From positions 12,940,385-13,004,384 of the forward strand of contig NC_079364.1 of the NCBI RefSeq assembly GCF_021018895.1: DNA of 64,000 nucleotides, written 5' to 3'. The notes beneath the pieces are model-generated. The model saw only the letters and a list, made by a program, of their open reading frames with translations, ran no database searches and had not been told where the DNA came from. The DNA comes from Seriola aureovittata (taxonomy: Eukaryota > Chordata > Actinopteri > Carangiformes > Carangidae). This document shows, piece after piece, positions 12,801 to 26,989 of this stretch (its first letter is position 1; the number at the start of each line of letters is the position of its first letter). The position numbers were made by a program, and so were the translations under genes.

Positions 12801-15523
12801 CATTACTCATCATACTCTTGTTACCATATTGTCCGTCCCTGTACTATGATGTCCCCAGCTGATAATGGCCAGTGTCCACATCCATGCCCCTCCCCCTCTA
12901 CTTAGAGAAATTTCTGTAGTTTATATTATCTGGTTTATGGTCCAGAATTCATAATAGGGACCTATCCCAAGATAATCCCTGTTTGTGTGTGAGAGAGGGC
13001 TAGCGGACAAAAGTGTATTCAGAGGGATGACGTAGTTGGTTGTTTTGGTTGCAGCCATCCTCTTGTGGATGGCAGTCTTACAGCTCTTTGGCAGAGCTCC
13101 CGTGGCTGCATTTAATGGTGATGCAGCACAAAACAGAAAGAAAAAGAAAGGGGGGGGGGGAAGAGGAATTCTGCCTCTCTCCTTATTACAGAACTATGTT
13201 TTTCAGTAATCTTGTTCTCGTTATTTTATTTGTCTTGTGATTTTGTTGTATGAATCAGTTGCAATGTAATTTCTTAAAAGTTAGTTACTGCAGTGGCCCA
13301 AACAAAGCACTGTAACACATTTTCTTCCAAACACAATAACATTTTGCAATATAAATTTACTTATTACTTACTGATTCTATAAAACTATCATCAAATGCCA
13401 AGTACCCTGGCCTTGGCTTAGTGTTAGCCAGTACGGTTGCGTCTGTGAAGATATCTTTGTTAAAAAAATATATATATATATATTTTCACGAAGCACTGCT
13501 TAAATCCCGGAGTAAAGTCCCCAAGGGTTTATTCCAGTCAGTGTAAAGTAAGGGGCCTCAACACAGAACACTCATAAAAGCCCATACAGCCTGATCTGAA
13601 AACTATTTCAACTGCAAATGATGTAGCACAGAGTTTGAATGCTGGGCCCTTGTGTTTTGTGCTCTTCCATTTTCAGAATGATAGCTTTTCCGTCTGTATT
13701 ACCACTTCTCCTTGTTCTCCTTTGCTTTCCCTCGGTGCCTTTCACTGAAGCCACTACTCCCCCCTCTCTTTTCCCGGACTGGCCGACCCAGCTCAGGCCC
13801 AAATGTAGTGTGAAAACTGCTCCATTGTATTGGAAAATTTGTGGGTGAGACAAAAGAGGAGGAGGAACAGGGTGGAGTGGTGGAGGTGATTAGGAAACCA
13901 GATCCACAGCTCGGCTTCAAAGGGAACTGGATCCCTCTGCAGTGCTTATTGATCAGCCAGGAATGTTGCTGGTCTCCTTGGTATTGGAGTGAAATCTAGC
14001 TGAGATATCATGGTGACACTGCACTCCCTGCACATATATTTAAATCACCATGTTTTGAGAAATATGCTGGTTGAATATGGTTGTTGCTGTGTGCCTGTTC
14101 AGACCATAGAGATGTTGTACTGTCCCCAGCATTAACCTTGTGTGTTAGTCCAGGTTTCCATGCATTTTGCTTTAAGGGCAGATTTTGGGAAATTTTGACG
14201 GCTGGGCTTTCTGTGTGTCATGAAGTGCAGAGATCAAGGAAGGCAACAACAGTGACAGCCATTGTATTATTTAACGCCCTCTTTCCTGTCCTCTCATTTT
14301 CTTTTCCATCCTAACGTTATCTACCCCCTCTTGCTTTCCTTTTTTCCCTTCCCTCCCTCCCAGAGAGAAGGCACATGCAGAGCCAAGTAAACACTTTGAT
14401 ATGCAAAAGGAATCTCTCTCCCACCCCCCACCCCCTTCTCTTTCTCTCTCACTCTCTCCCCACAGCCTATGTAGGTCATCATGACTCACTCCTTTATGCT
14501 TTAAAAGCCGGATCCCTGCTCAGTTGCTCTATCTTAAGCCCTCTCACGTTCATCGTTGTGTAAGAAAAGTGTGTTTGACAGAGTGTGCAGGCAAGGGAGC
14601 TACAGACAACCATTTTATGTTTGAATTTTTTTTTTATTTCGTGCTCCGGATTGTTATGAATGTTAATTCTTTTGTTGTTTTTATTTTGCCAGTTGTGGAC
14701 ATGGCTTTCTCCTGCTGTATACTATTTTTTGGAGGAAATGCTATACAACTGTGTATTATAACAACACGTCCTGTTTTCCTCTCCTCTTGTATTCAGCATC
14801 TAGGTCAGAGTGAATGCAGTGTTCAGACATCAGCTGCAGCAAGCAGATTTAGCATTGTTTCAGAAATAAAATGCTTAGGCCTATTTCCAGATTTGGGGCT
14901 AAGATTTAAGTTTGCTATCAGAGTCACTGTGTAACATTTTTCTCATTTTCTTCATTTGCTTTTTCTGATTTATAGGCAGCGTTTCACCTTAAAAATAATG
15001 GAAAGAATGATATTTAGATCTTTATTTATATATGTACCTTGAAGGCAATGTGTACAATTTTCAATGCATTTTACATGTGCTCTCTGTTTTTAAGCCCAGG
15101 CCTATTGCGTGACCATGTTAACAATCCAATTGAGTTACATCTAGGCCAGTGCACACTACACATCTGTTGCTTGTGCTTGCTTTTACTAGTCTTCTAGTCT
15201 GCTACCTGTTGACTGGTCAGCTCACTATGTGTGTGTGAGCTTATGTGTTTCATCCTTGTGAGGGGATGTTTAGCCATGTTCTAGTGTGGAGGGAAGCCCT
15301 TTCTTCTGTGCTCCTTCCACACATGGCAGAGTATCTGCATATGAATGCTGCCTTCTGCTTCTCAGCTCTGTTGCTAAAGAACCAGCCCCATTTAACACTG
15401 GGGCCTCTCAACATATATGTGCACATACATGCATGTGTCTGCACTGCCAAAGAGGATACATTTTTCTTTTGACATTTGTGTTTAAAGTAAGCAGATGAGG
15501 TGAAACTTTGTTGATTGTATCAA

Positions 15524-15525
<2 letters not shown>

Positions 15526-15616
<91 letters not shown>

Positions 15617-15646
15617 TGAGTGTGTGTGTGTGTGTGTGAGTGAGTG
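15526..15646. repeat. (TG)n microsatellite with TGAG interruptions
   Basis: A TG array, pure to about 15614, followed by TGAGTGAG-interrupted units. Reading frames through it give only Cys-Val or Thr-His polymers. Confidence 0.97.
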
Positions 15647-15936
15647 TAAAACAGGTATGGTGAAACTGCCAGGGGGTACAGTCTGTCAAAGGCCTTTACT
15701 AGCGAGAGCCAGCCTTTGAGGACCAGCTCACTATCCTGACCCAGATCCCAAAAGGCCTTAGCGTGTGACATGTGTGTCCTTTTGTCCTCCTCTCTCCGGG
15801 GCTGCTTTCATATTGGCCAGACCTTGGATGGATAGAAAAGAGTGCACAGGGGCTTTTTTTTTTTTTTTTTGATGAGTCACTCAACCGAACAAAAACAGAA
15901 GGAGGGGTGAAGGAAAAAACACAATGCTCTGTAACA

Positions 15937-15942
15937 CCCCCC

Positions 15943-16001
<59 letters not shown>

Positions 16002-16002
16002 C
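15937..16002. repeat. C-run followed by (CA)n microsatellite
   Basis: A run of C residues passes directly into a CA array of about 55 bp. It lies 300 bp from the preceding TG array, so the two arrays together form a simple-repeat cluster of opposite strand sense. Confidence 0.95.
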
Positions 16003-17862
16003 AAGTGCTCACTGAAAACACTCCAATATTACATCATAAACACAGAGGACTGACAGTTAAGAGTGTTATCTAGTAGTCCTGATGGCGGTCAACCGATACA
16101 TTCTACATTATGCCTCAACATAAAAGGACATGCTGAGAGCAAATTTAAATTGTCAGGCAAGCACAATAGGGCAAGAAGCTGAGGAGGGATGTGCATCTGT
16201 GTGCAAGATGAGGAGGGGGTTGGGTGTGCCATGGTAAAATGGAAGCTTTGTGGAGGAAACCTGAGTAGGCTGGCTTTTAGGGCTGCACATTCACACACCT
16301 GTATCACTTATCCCTTTTCCCTAGCCTCAATGAACGCTTGGCTTCTGAACTGTCCCGCCATACTGGACCCCCTTGCAGCTATTCGTGTACTAATAACAAC
16401 AGAAACCAGGCCTTGATAAGTGACTCCCCATCACCAGCCTCTGTCCATGAATTGGTACAGGCAAAAACGGTTTTGAGTTCTGTGTAATCCTGCCCAGTGC
16501 AGTGACATACAGCCCAACTTCACCCTCCTGTCCAGTATTCTGTCATTACCATCGACCTCTTTTTATAGCCTAATCGACAACTTCTATGATTCCTAGTTAC
16601 ATTTGTGTTTTTTCCATTGGTGTAATTTTAGTTGTAGTCTGTCTCCCTGGTATGGGTAAATAGCTAAGTGTGTCAGCATTGTAAACTTTCCAGATTTTGC
16701 CAGAAGGCACCATCATGACATGCATTTCTATTCGGTAGATTTCTCCTTCTGTCTCTCCTGCACATCTTCAAAGTAACTTTTCCATAAGAGAGTGGGCGTT
16801 TGCACTGGGCCATCAACAGGAAATTCCAGTCTTGGAGTGTGGGGGTAGGGGATGGCTGAGAGAGAAGTGAGGAAGATCAGGAGTTTGCTTGGCAGCTTTA
16901 TGAGAGCACCCAAAGGTCTCTGACTGGTTTGGTCTGCATGAGAGCTCCTTCTGCTCAGTTGAATGGGAAACAAAAAACATCTTCCATACTATTTTTAAAT
17001 TGACTCTCCATAACCTTATTCTGTGTGTCTTTTTTAGTTTAGTTTAGTTTAATTTTGTTTTTTAGTTTTTTTTAACCTCAGCTCTCTTCTTAACTTCAGT
17101 GTGCGTGTTGTTTTTTTTGCCATAATTACCCCTCCATCATACTTGAATTATTTCCCTCCCTTCATTTTCCACAGAACATGCTTGTGTTATTTGTGCCCAA
17201 ATTCTTTGTTCAGCTTCATCATTGTTGCTGAGATGACTAATCTTTTTTACCCACCACTGCTCTTAGGTTTCTACACACTCAGAAACTGCAGACATTATGT
17301 TCACACACATTCTTATGTTTTCATCCTTATTAGGGATTCAGATGTTAACAGCCAATAATCTGTAATCCTTAATAAAGTATATAGTGCAAAATTCACATTT
17401 TACTCAATGAAACATTAAAAAAAATATGACATTTTTGCAATACAATGCAGAAAAACTTTGTACTAATCATAATTTAATTGAACAGGTTGATTTATGTTAT
17501 ACCTGTACAAAATAATGCTGACAAAATTGCATCTGTCATTCAAAATTGATGCTTGTATATGCCCTCATCAAATGTCTATACAATATTGAAAACATCAAAC
17601 ATAGCTAATAAGTCTTTTTATGTCTTAATAAGCTTCATTGGGGGACATAAAGTAGAGGAGATTAACCATACAGGGCAACCATGGCACTTAAAGCCTCACA
17701 ACACATTCTTGTTGTTTCATTGAAAAGGGCTGTAGCCAAGAGCACTTGCTCTTGTAAGCTGTAGCTACTCCAGTCTGGGTAAAACCAGCTGTTCAAGAGG
17801 AACCAATGTCCCAGGGATTCACAAATACTGTTGTGACAACTTTGCCAGCCCGGGGAATCAGA

Positions 17863-17881
17863 TAGATAGATGGATAGATAG
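17863..17881. repeat. Short GATA-type tetranucleotide repeat
   Basis: A few GATA units with one GATG interruption. It is too short to be remarkable. Confidence 0.8.
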
Positions 17882-18487
17882 GATGTCGCATTAGAAGGTC
17901 TTTGACTTCTGTTTCGACAGTGTCTGAAGCCTGTGTAAAGAAGTGCTTGTCCTTAAAGACTAACATTGGTATCATAGCTGCAGCACCACAGCTGAAATTT
18001 AAAGTAGGTGTTCTGCTGCAGCTGTTATGTCTGTTGTGCTGCTGTCTTTGCTGTACTGGGAGCTGCTGTGAGCCACTGGAGCTGTTAGCACGGCATTAGC
18101 CTGAGCCTTAGGACTGCTAGCTAACTTGGAGAGCTGACAGAATGCAACTCTGCTGGGATTTTCATAGTATTACTTCATTGTAAAGCACTCATGAAGCATA
18201 CAGTGCCAGGCCTCAAGAGCACTGTACAATGAAGTGAAAAAATGAAGTGTTAAAATTAAAGATATCATACCCAGACATCACACACCTATAACTCTATCTC
18301 AGCCCACTTCTTCTGCCTGGTGGTTCACACTTGTGAAAAAGATATGTAAATGAAAGCACGATATTTTACAGTTTAACAATAAACTTTATTTGTATAAAAT
18401 TACATCACTGCACTGAAACGGTAAACTTTTCTGGGAATTAAATAAAATAATTATAAAAATAAATAAATGTAAATGAAAACATAAGCA

Positions 18488-18582
18488 TATCGGAGAATAT
18501 ATGCACTGATAAGATATATCTGCGGCTGGCCAATAGCGGCCAATTTTATCTGCTGGCCGATAAATCGGTCGGGATCTAATCG
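18488..18582. mobile_element. Degraded fragment of a TATCGGCCGATA-rich DNA repeat
   Basis: The stretch carries repeated variants of ATCGG and GGCCGAT (for example CTGGCCGATAAATCGGTCGGG) ending in ATCTAAT. I recall this style from abundant non-autonomous teleost DNA repeats, often attributed to the hAT superfamily. Both ends are unclear and there is no coding capacity. The family assignment is from memory and is tentative. Confidence 0.4.
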
Positions 18583-21176
18583 CGGATATCCTTAATCTGT
18601 ATTGGAAATTCAGCAATGGTATCAGCATGCCTCTCATTGTTCTCATCACGCATGGCAACTAATTTCTCAGATATTAAGTGTTGGAATCTATGCATGTTTT
18701 CCCAAAATTGCATAATATACATTTGCTTTAAAAATTGGAATATGACATGTCTGTTTAAGGACACAACAGAGTTTGCCAACAAGCAAGCAATTGATGCTGA
18801 CTGTATGATATCATCATTAGAGGACTGCATTTGTGCTTTAATTCAAGTTTTGTATTAGTTGTGGCTTTGTGAAATGGGGAATTGAGAGGGGAAATGACCC
18901 AAACAGTGCAAACCACTGCTGTTCTCTAATAATATGATTCTCAACTTCTCTACTTGCTTTTTTGTATTATACCATTTTTTTTATTCCTTTTCTACTCTCC
19001 TCTCACATGAAACCAGTATGTGCTAGCTCTGCGGTAGGGCTGCACTGGGTTATGGGTTAAAGCTTTAATTGGCTAAATTGCATACATATGTTGATAGCTG
19101 TTGTCTGGAAGTGTGTGTGCGTGTATGTGTTTGTGCACATCTGCGTGCAGGCTCAGATGCTAAGAAGTGATACCTTGTGAACACCGGAAGAATTATTCCC
19201 TCAGGGTAGTGCCTCTTTCAGTTATTGCAGTTTCCATTCCAGACAAAAATAGAGAGTCTCTACACATTCACACATACACGTATACTTAGACACACACTTA
19301 TACCAAGAGATAAACATATGCTAATTCAAAACAGCTTGCAAACTGGTTGTTTGTGCTGGTTGGCTTAAGCATTAGATCCTTAGATCTTGTGAATGGATAA
19401 GAGCCATAGTTGCCTACTAATAGTCTTCTGATCAAGTTGCTGATATGGGGTGAGAAGTATTTGCCAAGGGTTTATAGTCCAGGGTGAGTGATATTGTCTT
19501 TGTTCTCCACTTGCACTACTCCCTAGCTGGAACAGCCCTTTATATGGAAAACTTAAAGGCAAGAGTGTGGGGGTTCATAAGGTTCAGTTTTTAGCAGAAT
19601 TTGACCAGAGGACCTTGTGATATGTGGTCACAACAAGCATGTGTCCCTCCAAGCTATGTTGCTCTTTAACTGAACAGTTTATTTTGGGATGATGCCATGA
19701 ATGCTCTAAGCAAACAGTGTCATAACTCCAGATATGCCACATGCAACTTTGGGTTAAATGGAATCACATTTCTCTAGCCTAGAATCAAGTTCATAGTTGC
19801 ACTGCCACTTGTAGTTATCAAAGCATTATATCCATTAATATGTTATGATATTTACTACATTATTTAAAATTACACGGTTAAGATTAATCTTGTGTTAACT
19901 CCATTTAGTTAAGTTACTTTTTTGTGTTATCAGAAAAAATATGTTTTATATATTTAATATTTAACAATTTTAATAACACTTTATTGTTGGAAAGGTGAGA
20001 GGTTTCTTTAGTGTATAGTCTCAGTGCTGGTGAAAGAATATAGACATGTAGATGCTCTGCTCCCTTATTGATGACTATTCAAGGTATCCTGAACAGCACC
20101 TGCTCAAACCACTAATTGGAGTCTTTCTCATGAGTTTATTGATTTATCCATTATGAGTGAGTGTGGCATGCCACAGACCCTACATGGTCAGTTGTTTGTT
20201 TGTCTGCCTACCTGTTTGTTGTATTTGTTCTGCATCAGTATTCACTCTACTGCGGTTAAGGTCAGGGTCTTTGTGGCTGCAGTCAGCTAAAATACGACAT
20301 GGCAACAATGTATTCCCACTGCACTGAATGCACATAGAAGCTGTGTGTGTGTGTGTACATGTAACAATGGGTTGCACACATCAACAACTTCTTTGGATCT
20401 TCAGCTTTGGTTAAAAGTGTATAATATCCTGCACTGAGGGCTGGTACACTAATATGTCTAACTTGTCTAATGCCTTTGATTCGCAGTACTCCTCACAGAG
20501 TTTTAGGTTGCTCATATTGTGTAATGACTAGACTAACAATTACCCCAACACATTTGACTAATGGATGCTACATAAGCAATGATAGTTCTCACATCTTGTC
20601 ATTGACTGTTGCAACCAAAGGGTTAACTTACTGGGATGTTGTGTGAAAATGTTGTCTCTTTTCATGACAAAATATATATTTCCATGAATGGAATGCTGAC
20701 TGTCACATGCCTTTATCTTACTCTAACCTAAACTTAAGTGCATAAGTTTGTGCATTTTATCATACTCTTGTACAGAGAAATTGACTAGAATTGATAGTTA
20801 CACTTACAGTCATTTTAATTCAACGCTATTGATAGCAATACGATGTGGAAGAATATTGCACCCAATGAATCCTGCCACACCTGAATAAATGGTCTGGGCA
20901 GATTTTTTTAGCTCCTACTCCGGATTATGAAACTGTAATGTACGAGAAAGATTGAGATGTTCTTTTAATCTAATGTTCTTTTTCTACTGAGCATCAGAAA
21001 CTTAACTGGAACTTGTAAAGAAGTGGGATATTTATCTGTTCAGCCTGATGGAGGCATGATCTCAAGGAGAATAATTTCTGAGTTTGTCCAAGACTTTTAA
21101 GTGGCATCCGCACACTTTTTGGTTTCTGTACTTACACGAACATGTGTGCACACACAAACACACTGGGAAAAATCTA

Positions 21177-21209
21177 CATGTGCATATTCGTAATAAGAAT
21201 ATGCACATG
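21177..21209. repeat. Perfect 13-bp inverted repeat (hairpin)
   Basis: The left arm CATGTGCATATTC at 21177-21189 is exactly complementary to 21197-21209, with a 7-nt loop (GTAATAA). Each arm carries the octamer-like core ATGCACAT or ATGTGCAT. It is too short for a microRNA precursor. Confidence 0.8.
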
Positions 21210-23065
21210 CCCTCACCACTGCCTCAGTCTGGCATCAGTTCCCTGCCCCCTCTATAAGCAGGCACCGCCCCAGCCCTCAGCTGGCTGCGCTCTGCAGTTG
21301 CAGGCCTTTCATCCCTCCATCCTTCCATCGGGCCCTGCCCAGTGATTTATAATTCATCTGGGATCCTGCCTCCCTCCACCCCTCTGCACCAGGACAGCAT
21401 TAACATTCTGTTTGGTCCCTAGCTACTCTGTACCCACGTGTGTGTGTGTCTGAGGAATCATTCCTAGGCCCAGCCAGTGAGGCTCCATTTGGAATGGTTG
21501 TTACTGTAGCTCTGTGTGCTCATTCTGTTCTGGCTCTGCCTGCGTTCCTCTGTCATTGTAGGGATCGGGTTGCTTGTCTGGCGGTCTGTCTGCTGCTGGT
21601 CTCTGCTGTTGGTTTTCCTTATCCTCTGTCTTCATATGTGCCAAGTCAGCTGCCTGTCCCACCTTCTGGTTGCTGTGTACTAACAGAAACCAGTGCTGCA
21701 GAATGTTTAAAAGACCAGTAATGATATATTGGCCGTTCTGTGTCAGAGGGGTCTTCACCAGCATCCATTAGGCTAAAGTAGACCCAAGCAAATACAATTT
21801 CCAACAGAAGATTTACTTATTCCAGTAGGAGCACTGGTGCATGAAAATAAATAAATTAACATGCAGTATAACGCATGTATACTTTTTTCATGTATACTTT
21901 TTACTTTTGTCTCTCATTAATCCAAAGAAATAGACATTTAAAGAAATGTTGTACTTTTTCATAGTCTTATTGGAAACTATTGTTGTTTGACTGAGGGGCT
22001 TTGCCTTTGTTTGCATTTGGATCATGGATTGTGCCTATTAAAATGAGAATTTATGTCTCATCACATAACAGGTTTGTCCACAATGCAAAACTGATTGTGC
22101 TTTTGGATTAAGTCGATCACTATTGTGTCTAATGTCTTGATGTACAATCTGTAGGGGTCAAAGGGGTTTTTCCCATCATGGCTTTCATTGTGATGAAGAC
22201 AGTCATTGTGAAACTTTTTTTTTTTTTTATTATTGTTTGGGATGTACACACTTGCAGTTTTGATTACATCTAGCAAAATAGTTTATTGTACATCACATTG
22301 GGCAAATACATCTGCCAAATAAATGTACTGTAACAAGATATTGTTACATAGTGATGCTGATGAACTCAAAGCAAATCAAGAAGAGCAACAAAGTGAGATA
22401 AGATGTAGGTTGTAATGAAGCTGGCTCAAGTAGGTGTGTGCTAGAGAATCCCTGTAAAGTGTGTCCTCATTGGACAAAAAAATAAATGAATAAATAAAAA
22501 TCCAAAACAGAAGATGAGTTAAAGAATGTACATCACACATATATGATGTGTCTGCAACAATGTTTTGCGCATCTGAGGCATCTGTCCCTCTGTATGAAAC
22601 CAAAACTGATATCAGAATGCATCATGGCATACAGTCTACTTCAAAAGTGGGGCGCTTCTTATATGTTGGCAGTTTTTACATCCATGTGTGTACGTGTGTG
22701 TGTGTGAGAGACATTATGATGCTCATCTGTGAAAAGGTCATATCCACCCTCTGTGCCTCTCCTCCCTCGCCTCTCTCTCACTGTGTTCATTATCCATCCA
22801 GGCTTTCTCCCTCTGCTCTGCATTTATTTTTACCTCCTCACGTAATCCTTAATTAATGTAGATCCAGTCACTGTGCCTCACATTCTACGACCATACACAC
22901 TTGCTTGAACACATACACACTCATTCAAGTTCTCTCAAGCAGGCACACACACATTCAATCATTTATCTTCTCTGTCAGTCTCTTGCAGAAGCATAATGAT
23001 CTAGATCACAAACACACACACTCATATCTTAACATGTCGCACACTTTACAATAATAGGCAGATGG

Positions 23066-23163
23066 AGTGGCCTCATTGCTCAGTGAGCTAAAGCACATAC
23101 CATATAACCATCATGTCCTGAGCTCAGTTCTGGACTGGGACCCCTGATGCATGCCATCTCCCT
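23066..23163 (+). mobile_element. Probable tRNA-derived SINE fragment
   Basis: The stretch reads like a degraded tRNA head. A TTGCTCAGTGAGCTAAAG segment resembles an A box, and a CCTGAGCTCAGTTCTGG segment resembles a decayed B box. It then runs into GGGACCCCTGATGCATGCCATC, close to the GGGACC..GCATGTCAT body I recall from abundant percomorph short repeats. There is no clear poly(A)-like tail. It is not a functional tRNA, because no cloverleaf closes. Confidence 0.5.
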
Positions 23164-25259
23164 CATTCTGCAGCTGTGGTAAATGATTTAAAATAATCAA
23201 CAGAAGAGTGAGTGTTATTGGTGGCCTTTTTTTATAGACTACAAATTTTAAAGGAAAGTAAACATGCCTTTACCTTACTGATAATGATTTTTTTTATTTT
23301 TTTCATAAATATAAAGTTCTACATTTCAGAATGCATACAGGTACAAGAAATATCTTACATATTTACTTGCACTGTCAGAGCAAAGAATAGATTATGGTGA
23401 GATAAATGGTTAATCCATATATATCTATTTATTTTCTGGCTGGACCTCAACAGCAGAGCTAGCCCTGTAATCACGAATGCCGTGAAAGCCCGTGTTGCAG
23501 TTCGCTTAACACGCATTGTGAACACAAAGCGCTTTTTGCCATTGTATTTTAGCCCATGCTGTAGAACGAACCACATAGAATGAACCATGGCTGCTGATAA
23601 CAACAGCAGGACTAGTGGATGAGGAGTATTTTGGTCCAGGGAATTAACCACTGTACATCTCCTCATATAGAGCTAACACATCAAACAGCAACTTTCTTCT
23701 ACTCACAGAATCATGTAAATGAGAACAGCTATATTGGAAATTTGGCTGTATTAAAACACTGTATATGTGAGCACAGAGTAGGAGAGAATCAAACTGGCTG
23801 ACACTAGGCAGAATGCAAATAGCATTCGACGTAGTCCAGTCATATACTAGGTTTTGACCTAGTCTTGAGTTGGTATATTAAAGCCTCACATGGAGAAAAA
23901 GTGGAAAAAGAAAAGGTTTTCATTGTGTTTTAATATGAATTGGGAGTTGCATGGTCATCTATTACTGTTTCATTTGAATCTGCGTATCTTATGGAGTCTT
24001 ATCTTCAGTGGATATCCATGTTGTTACTGTAGCTCTGTGAAGAATACTGTGTTTCTATTTTTATGGAATATAATGTACGGCAGTTTGACTTGTCTTGACC
24101 ATTCATCTGCAGTTGGCTTTAATCGGTTATTTGCAAAGTTGGGTGTTGTTTTAATTCTGTTTATCAGATCTAGCTTTTATTGAATCTAGCCTCCAACACT
24201 TACTTATTGGAATGATTGTGATTGAAAGCTTACATGACAGTCCATGTTCAGGAATAAGAAGATAATGTGATCTTTATTCAAGGTATAAGTAGTACCTATA
24301 CACTGTTTTATGTTTCCATAATAACTATCCGTTTCTGCAGCGTTATAATCTGTCAATTTTTTTATTTTATTTTTTTGTTGGGCAAAGAAACATTTCCCAT
24401 ATTCTTAACTGGAAAATAGTTTTCAACTTTCTTGGTTGGCAGTTTATTCATCAGTAAGTTTAGTTAGTTTTTTTTTGTGTAGGAAGGGTCGAGATCCACA
24501 TGCCACACAGCTTAGTTGTATAATGTAGGATTCTGTAATTACCACATTTATATTGGATGTGCTTGCTTGCTACAACATGAGCCTGTCACAAATCTTCTGC
24601 TTGTGTCCGTGAATTATTATTTTACCTTTATTTCAACCTGAAATATAAAAGCTGGATGTTGTCTGCTTCCGTGTGTTGTAAATAAATGTGAAGAGCTACC
24701 ACTGTTTCGTGTCTTTAGTCCCTCCAGACGTCTGCATCACATTAAATGGTTTATTGTTGTATGTTCATGTCATGCTGGAGCAAAATGTTGGAGATACTTT
24801 TTCTTTGCAGTAGGTTTTCTTACTTTGTTACTTTGACTAATTCTTACTAAACATACCCAAACTTGACACTGAACCTCCACTGTCCAAAATATAATGTTTT
24901 CTATACAAGCAGGGGCAGTAAGCATATAAAGTACTTGTACTGTATAAGAGCATGTGGTTGCTAACTCGCCCTTCCCACTCACCTTGAAATATTTTAAGTA
25001 ATTTTATGACAAAATACAGATTAGAGATTAGATTTGAAAGCCTCGGGGACTGATGGGCCACATGGCATCAGTTACTGTAAATTAGTAAGTTAACATGACA
25101 AAATATTTAGTACTCATGCAGGCTCTTAAAAATATGTATCTGTCCAGGACTGTTTCTGTCTGGATCTAAATTCAATGAGCTGTTCAGTGTGGGTGTAACC
25201 TAAGGGTAAAGCTGGAAGCGGCTAGCCATCTAGCTGCTTCATACTTGCTGATGCACACG

Positions 25260-25266
<7 letters not shown>

Positions 25267-25295
<29 letters not shown>
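25267..25295. repeat. (AG)n microsatellite
   Basis: A pure AG run of about 29 bp preceded by a short CA run. Confidence 0.95.
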
Positions 25296-25304
<9 letters not shown>

Positions 25305-25987
25305 ACTAGGACACCTTCATGATAAATTCTTGTTATTTTTGGTGCATTTTGTGCTTGGCTCTGTGTGATTATGATCCTGATCAGCCTGGGTACATTCCCT
25401 GCATGGGAAGATGGGTCTACCAAACACGTTGTTGTTCTTTCCATCAGTCCTGCTTGACAACTACTCAGTCAGGGGGTTGGGCATGTGAAAATAAGGCCAA
25501 GCTATCCTGGGAATTGGAGCAGATAATGTGGTTTCAGCTAATGTTTTGAATTGCCATTTTTGTTGTTGTTTTGTTTGTTGTAGTGGTGGTAGTTTTGCAA
25601 TCTTACGTTGACTGTGTTCCTACGTAATGTGTTCACTAAAAATGGCTTTAATGTTTGCCGTAATAGAACACTTTTACTGCAAAACCTCTTGTGTCATGGT
25701 CCTGGCTATTTTGCAGTGTATACACACTCATACAAAGTGTTTACAACTAACTCTGCACTCCTGTGTAGTATCTGTGTTAGAAGTGACATTTGGCAGCACA
25801 TTGGAGTCTGTGAATGAGTGAAACAGCTCTGTTTGGTCAGACAGTGATCCAAAGGTCAGAAAAGTGTTTGAATCCTCATTGCTTGAGGTTGATATGCAGA
25901 AGCACTCTTCTATCAGTAGGTTCCCTCTCTCCGTTCACAGCTCTTTCACTAGCTTCTCTGATAGGCCTGCATCTGTCTCATCCTTGA

Positions 25988-26000
25988 GTTGCTAGGCAAC
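25988..26000. promoter_or_regulatory. Second X-box palindrome (RFX-type site)
   Basis: This is the same 13-mer as at 9845 (GTTGCTAGGCAAC), identical base for base. Flanks differ between the two copies, so this is not simply a recent duplication of a larger block. A TG microsatellite begins 9 bp downstream. Confidence 0.5.
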
Positions 26001-26003
26001 AGG

Positions 26004-26008
<5 letters not shown>

Positions 26009-26046
<38 letters not shown>
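26009..26046. repeat. (TG)n microsatellite
   Basis: A pure TG run of about 38 bp next to the second X-box. Confidence 0.95.
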
Positions 26047-26047
<1 letters not shown>

Positions 26048-26953
26048 ATTTCAGTGCGTGCGTGCACACTGACACGTTGCTGTGCCAATGTCAGGCTTTT
26101 GCCTGGGAGAAGAGAGAGTGAGAGAGAGATATTGAGAATAGAGAGAAAGGCAGATGAGAGAGAAGTACTCAGAGAGGAGAGGGGTAAGAAATGAGAATGA
26201 GTCAGAGCACTGATGAAGCTGAGGGATTGGAGAGAGCCAAAACGCACTAGATTGTCTCTGGCCTTTCCTGTAGCCTAGCTGCATATATATACGGGCCTGC
26301 AACTATTTTAGCGAGGTCACTGGCAAAGACAGTATGATTTACCAGACTGGCAGGCAGGCAGGCAGCAAGCACTGAGCTGTTATTGGATGGAACAGAGAGG
26401 TGTAAGGGAGAGTGAACGTGCTCAGAATAGGAAATCAGACCAAGTGATTGGATTCCTCCCCACATCTCACTCCACTCTTGCTCTCCGGCTCTCCCTACTC
26501 CTACAGCCTTATGGATAATAGAACCACTCCCACTCACTTACATTTCAAATATATTTTGTCATTTCCAGATGCCCCTTGTGTATCACCTGCTGCTCATATC
26601 GATATCTAAGCATGAGGACCTTTTTATTATGTAGGAAAAGAAATTAAAGATGGAGATCTAATACTGGTTTTGTTTTTTAAACCGAAAACTTTTGCTTTGC
26701 AGAAAACCAAACTAAACCTTGTGTATCGAGTATATAGGCTAAAATACTAATCCCATATACTTTCCAAAAAAAAACAGTGAAAACTCATGTAGAAGCTTGC
26801 TTTCTACCCTCAAGAAGTACAGATAATCTCTGTTCTGTGTTACAACGCTATGCACACCGTAATTCTGCTTCTTTCTTACTCCTTTTGTAAGCACACAGTT
26901 CTGTTCCAGCATAATGCATCTTTGCTCTCAGCGCTTGTGTATGTGTTAGCACA

Positions 26954-26958
<5 letters not shown>

Positions 26959-26988
<30 letters not shown>
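26959..26988. repeat. (GT)n microsatellite
   Basis: A pure GT run of about 30 bp. Confidence 0.95.

Positions 26989-26989
<1 letters not shown>

Noticed and set aside
23066..23163. Functional tRNA gene
   Set aside because: The A/B-box-like segments are degenerate, no cloverleaf closes, and the flank matches a SINE body instead.
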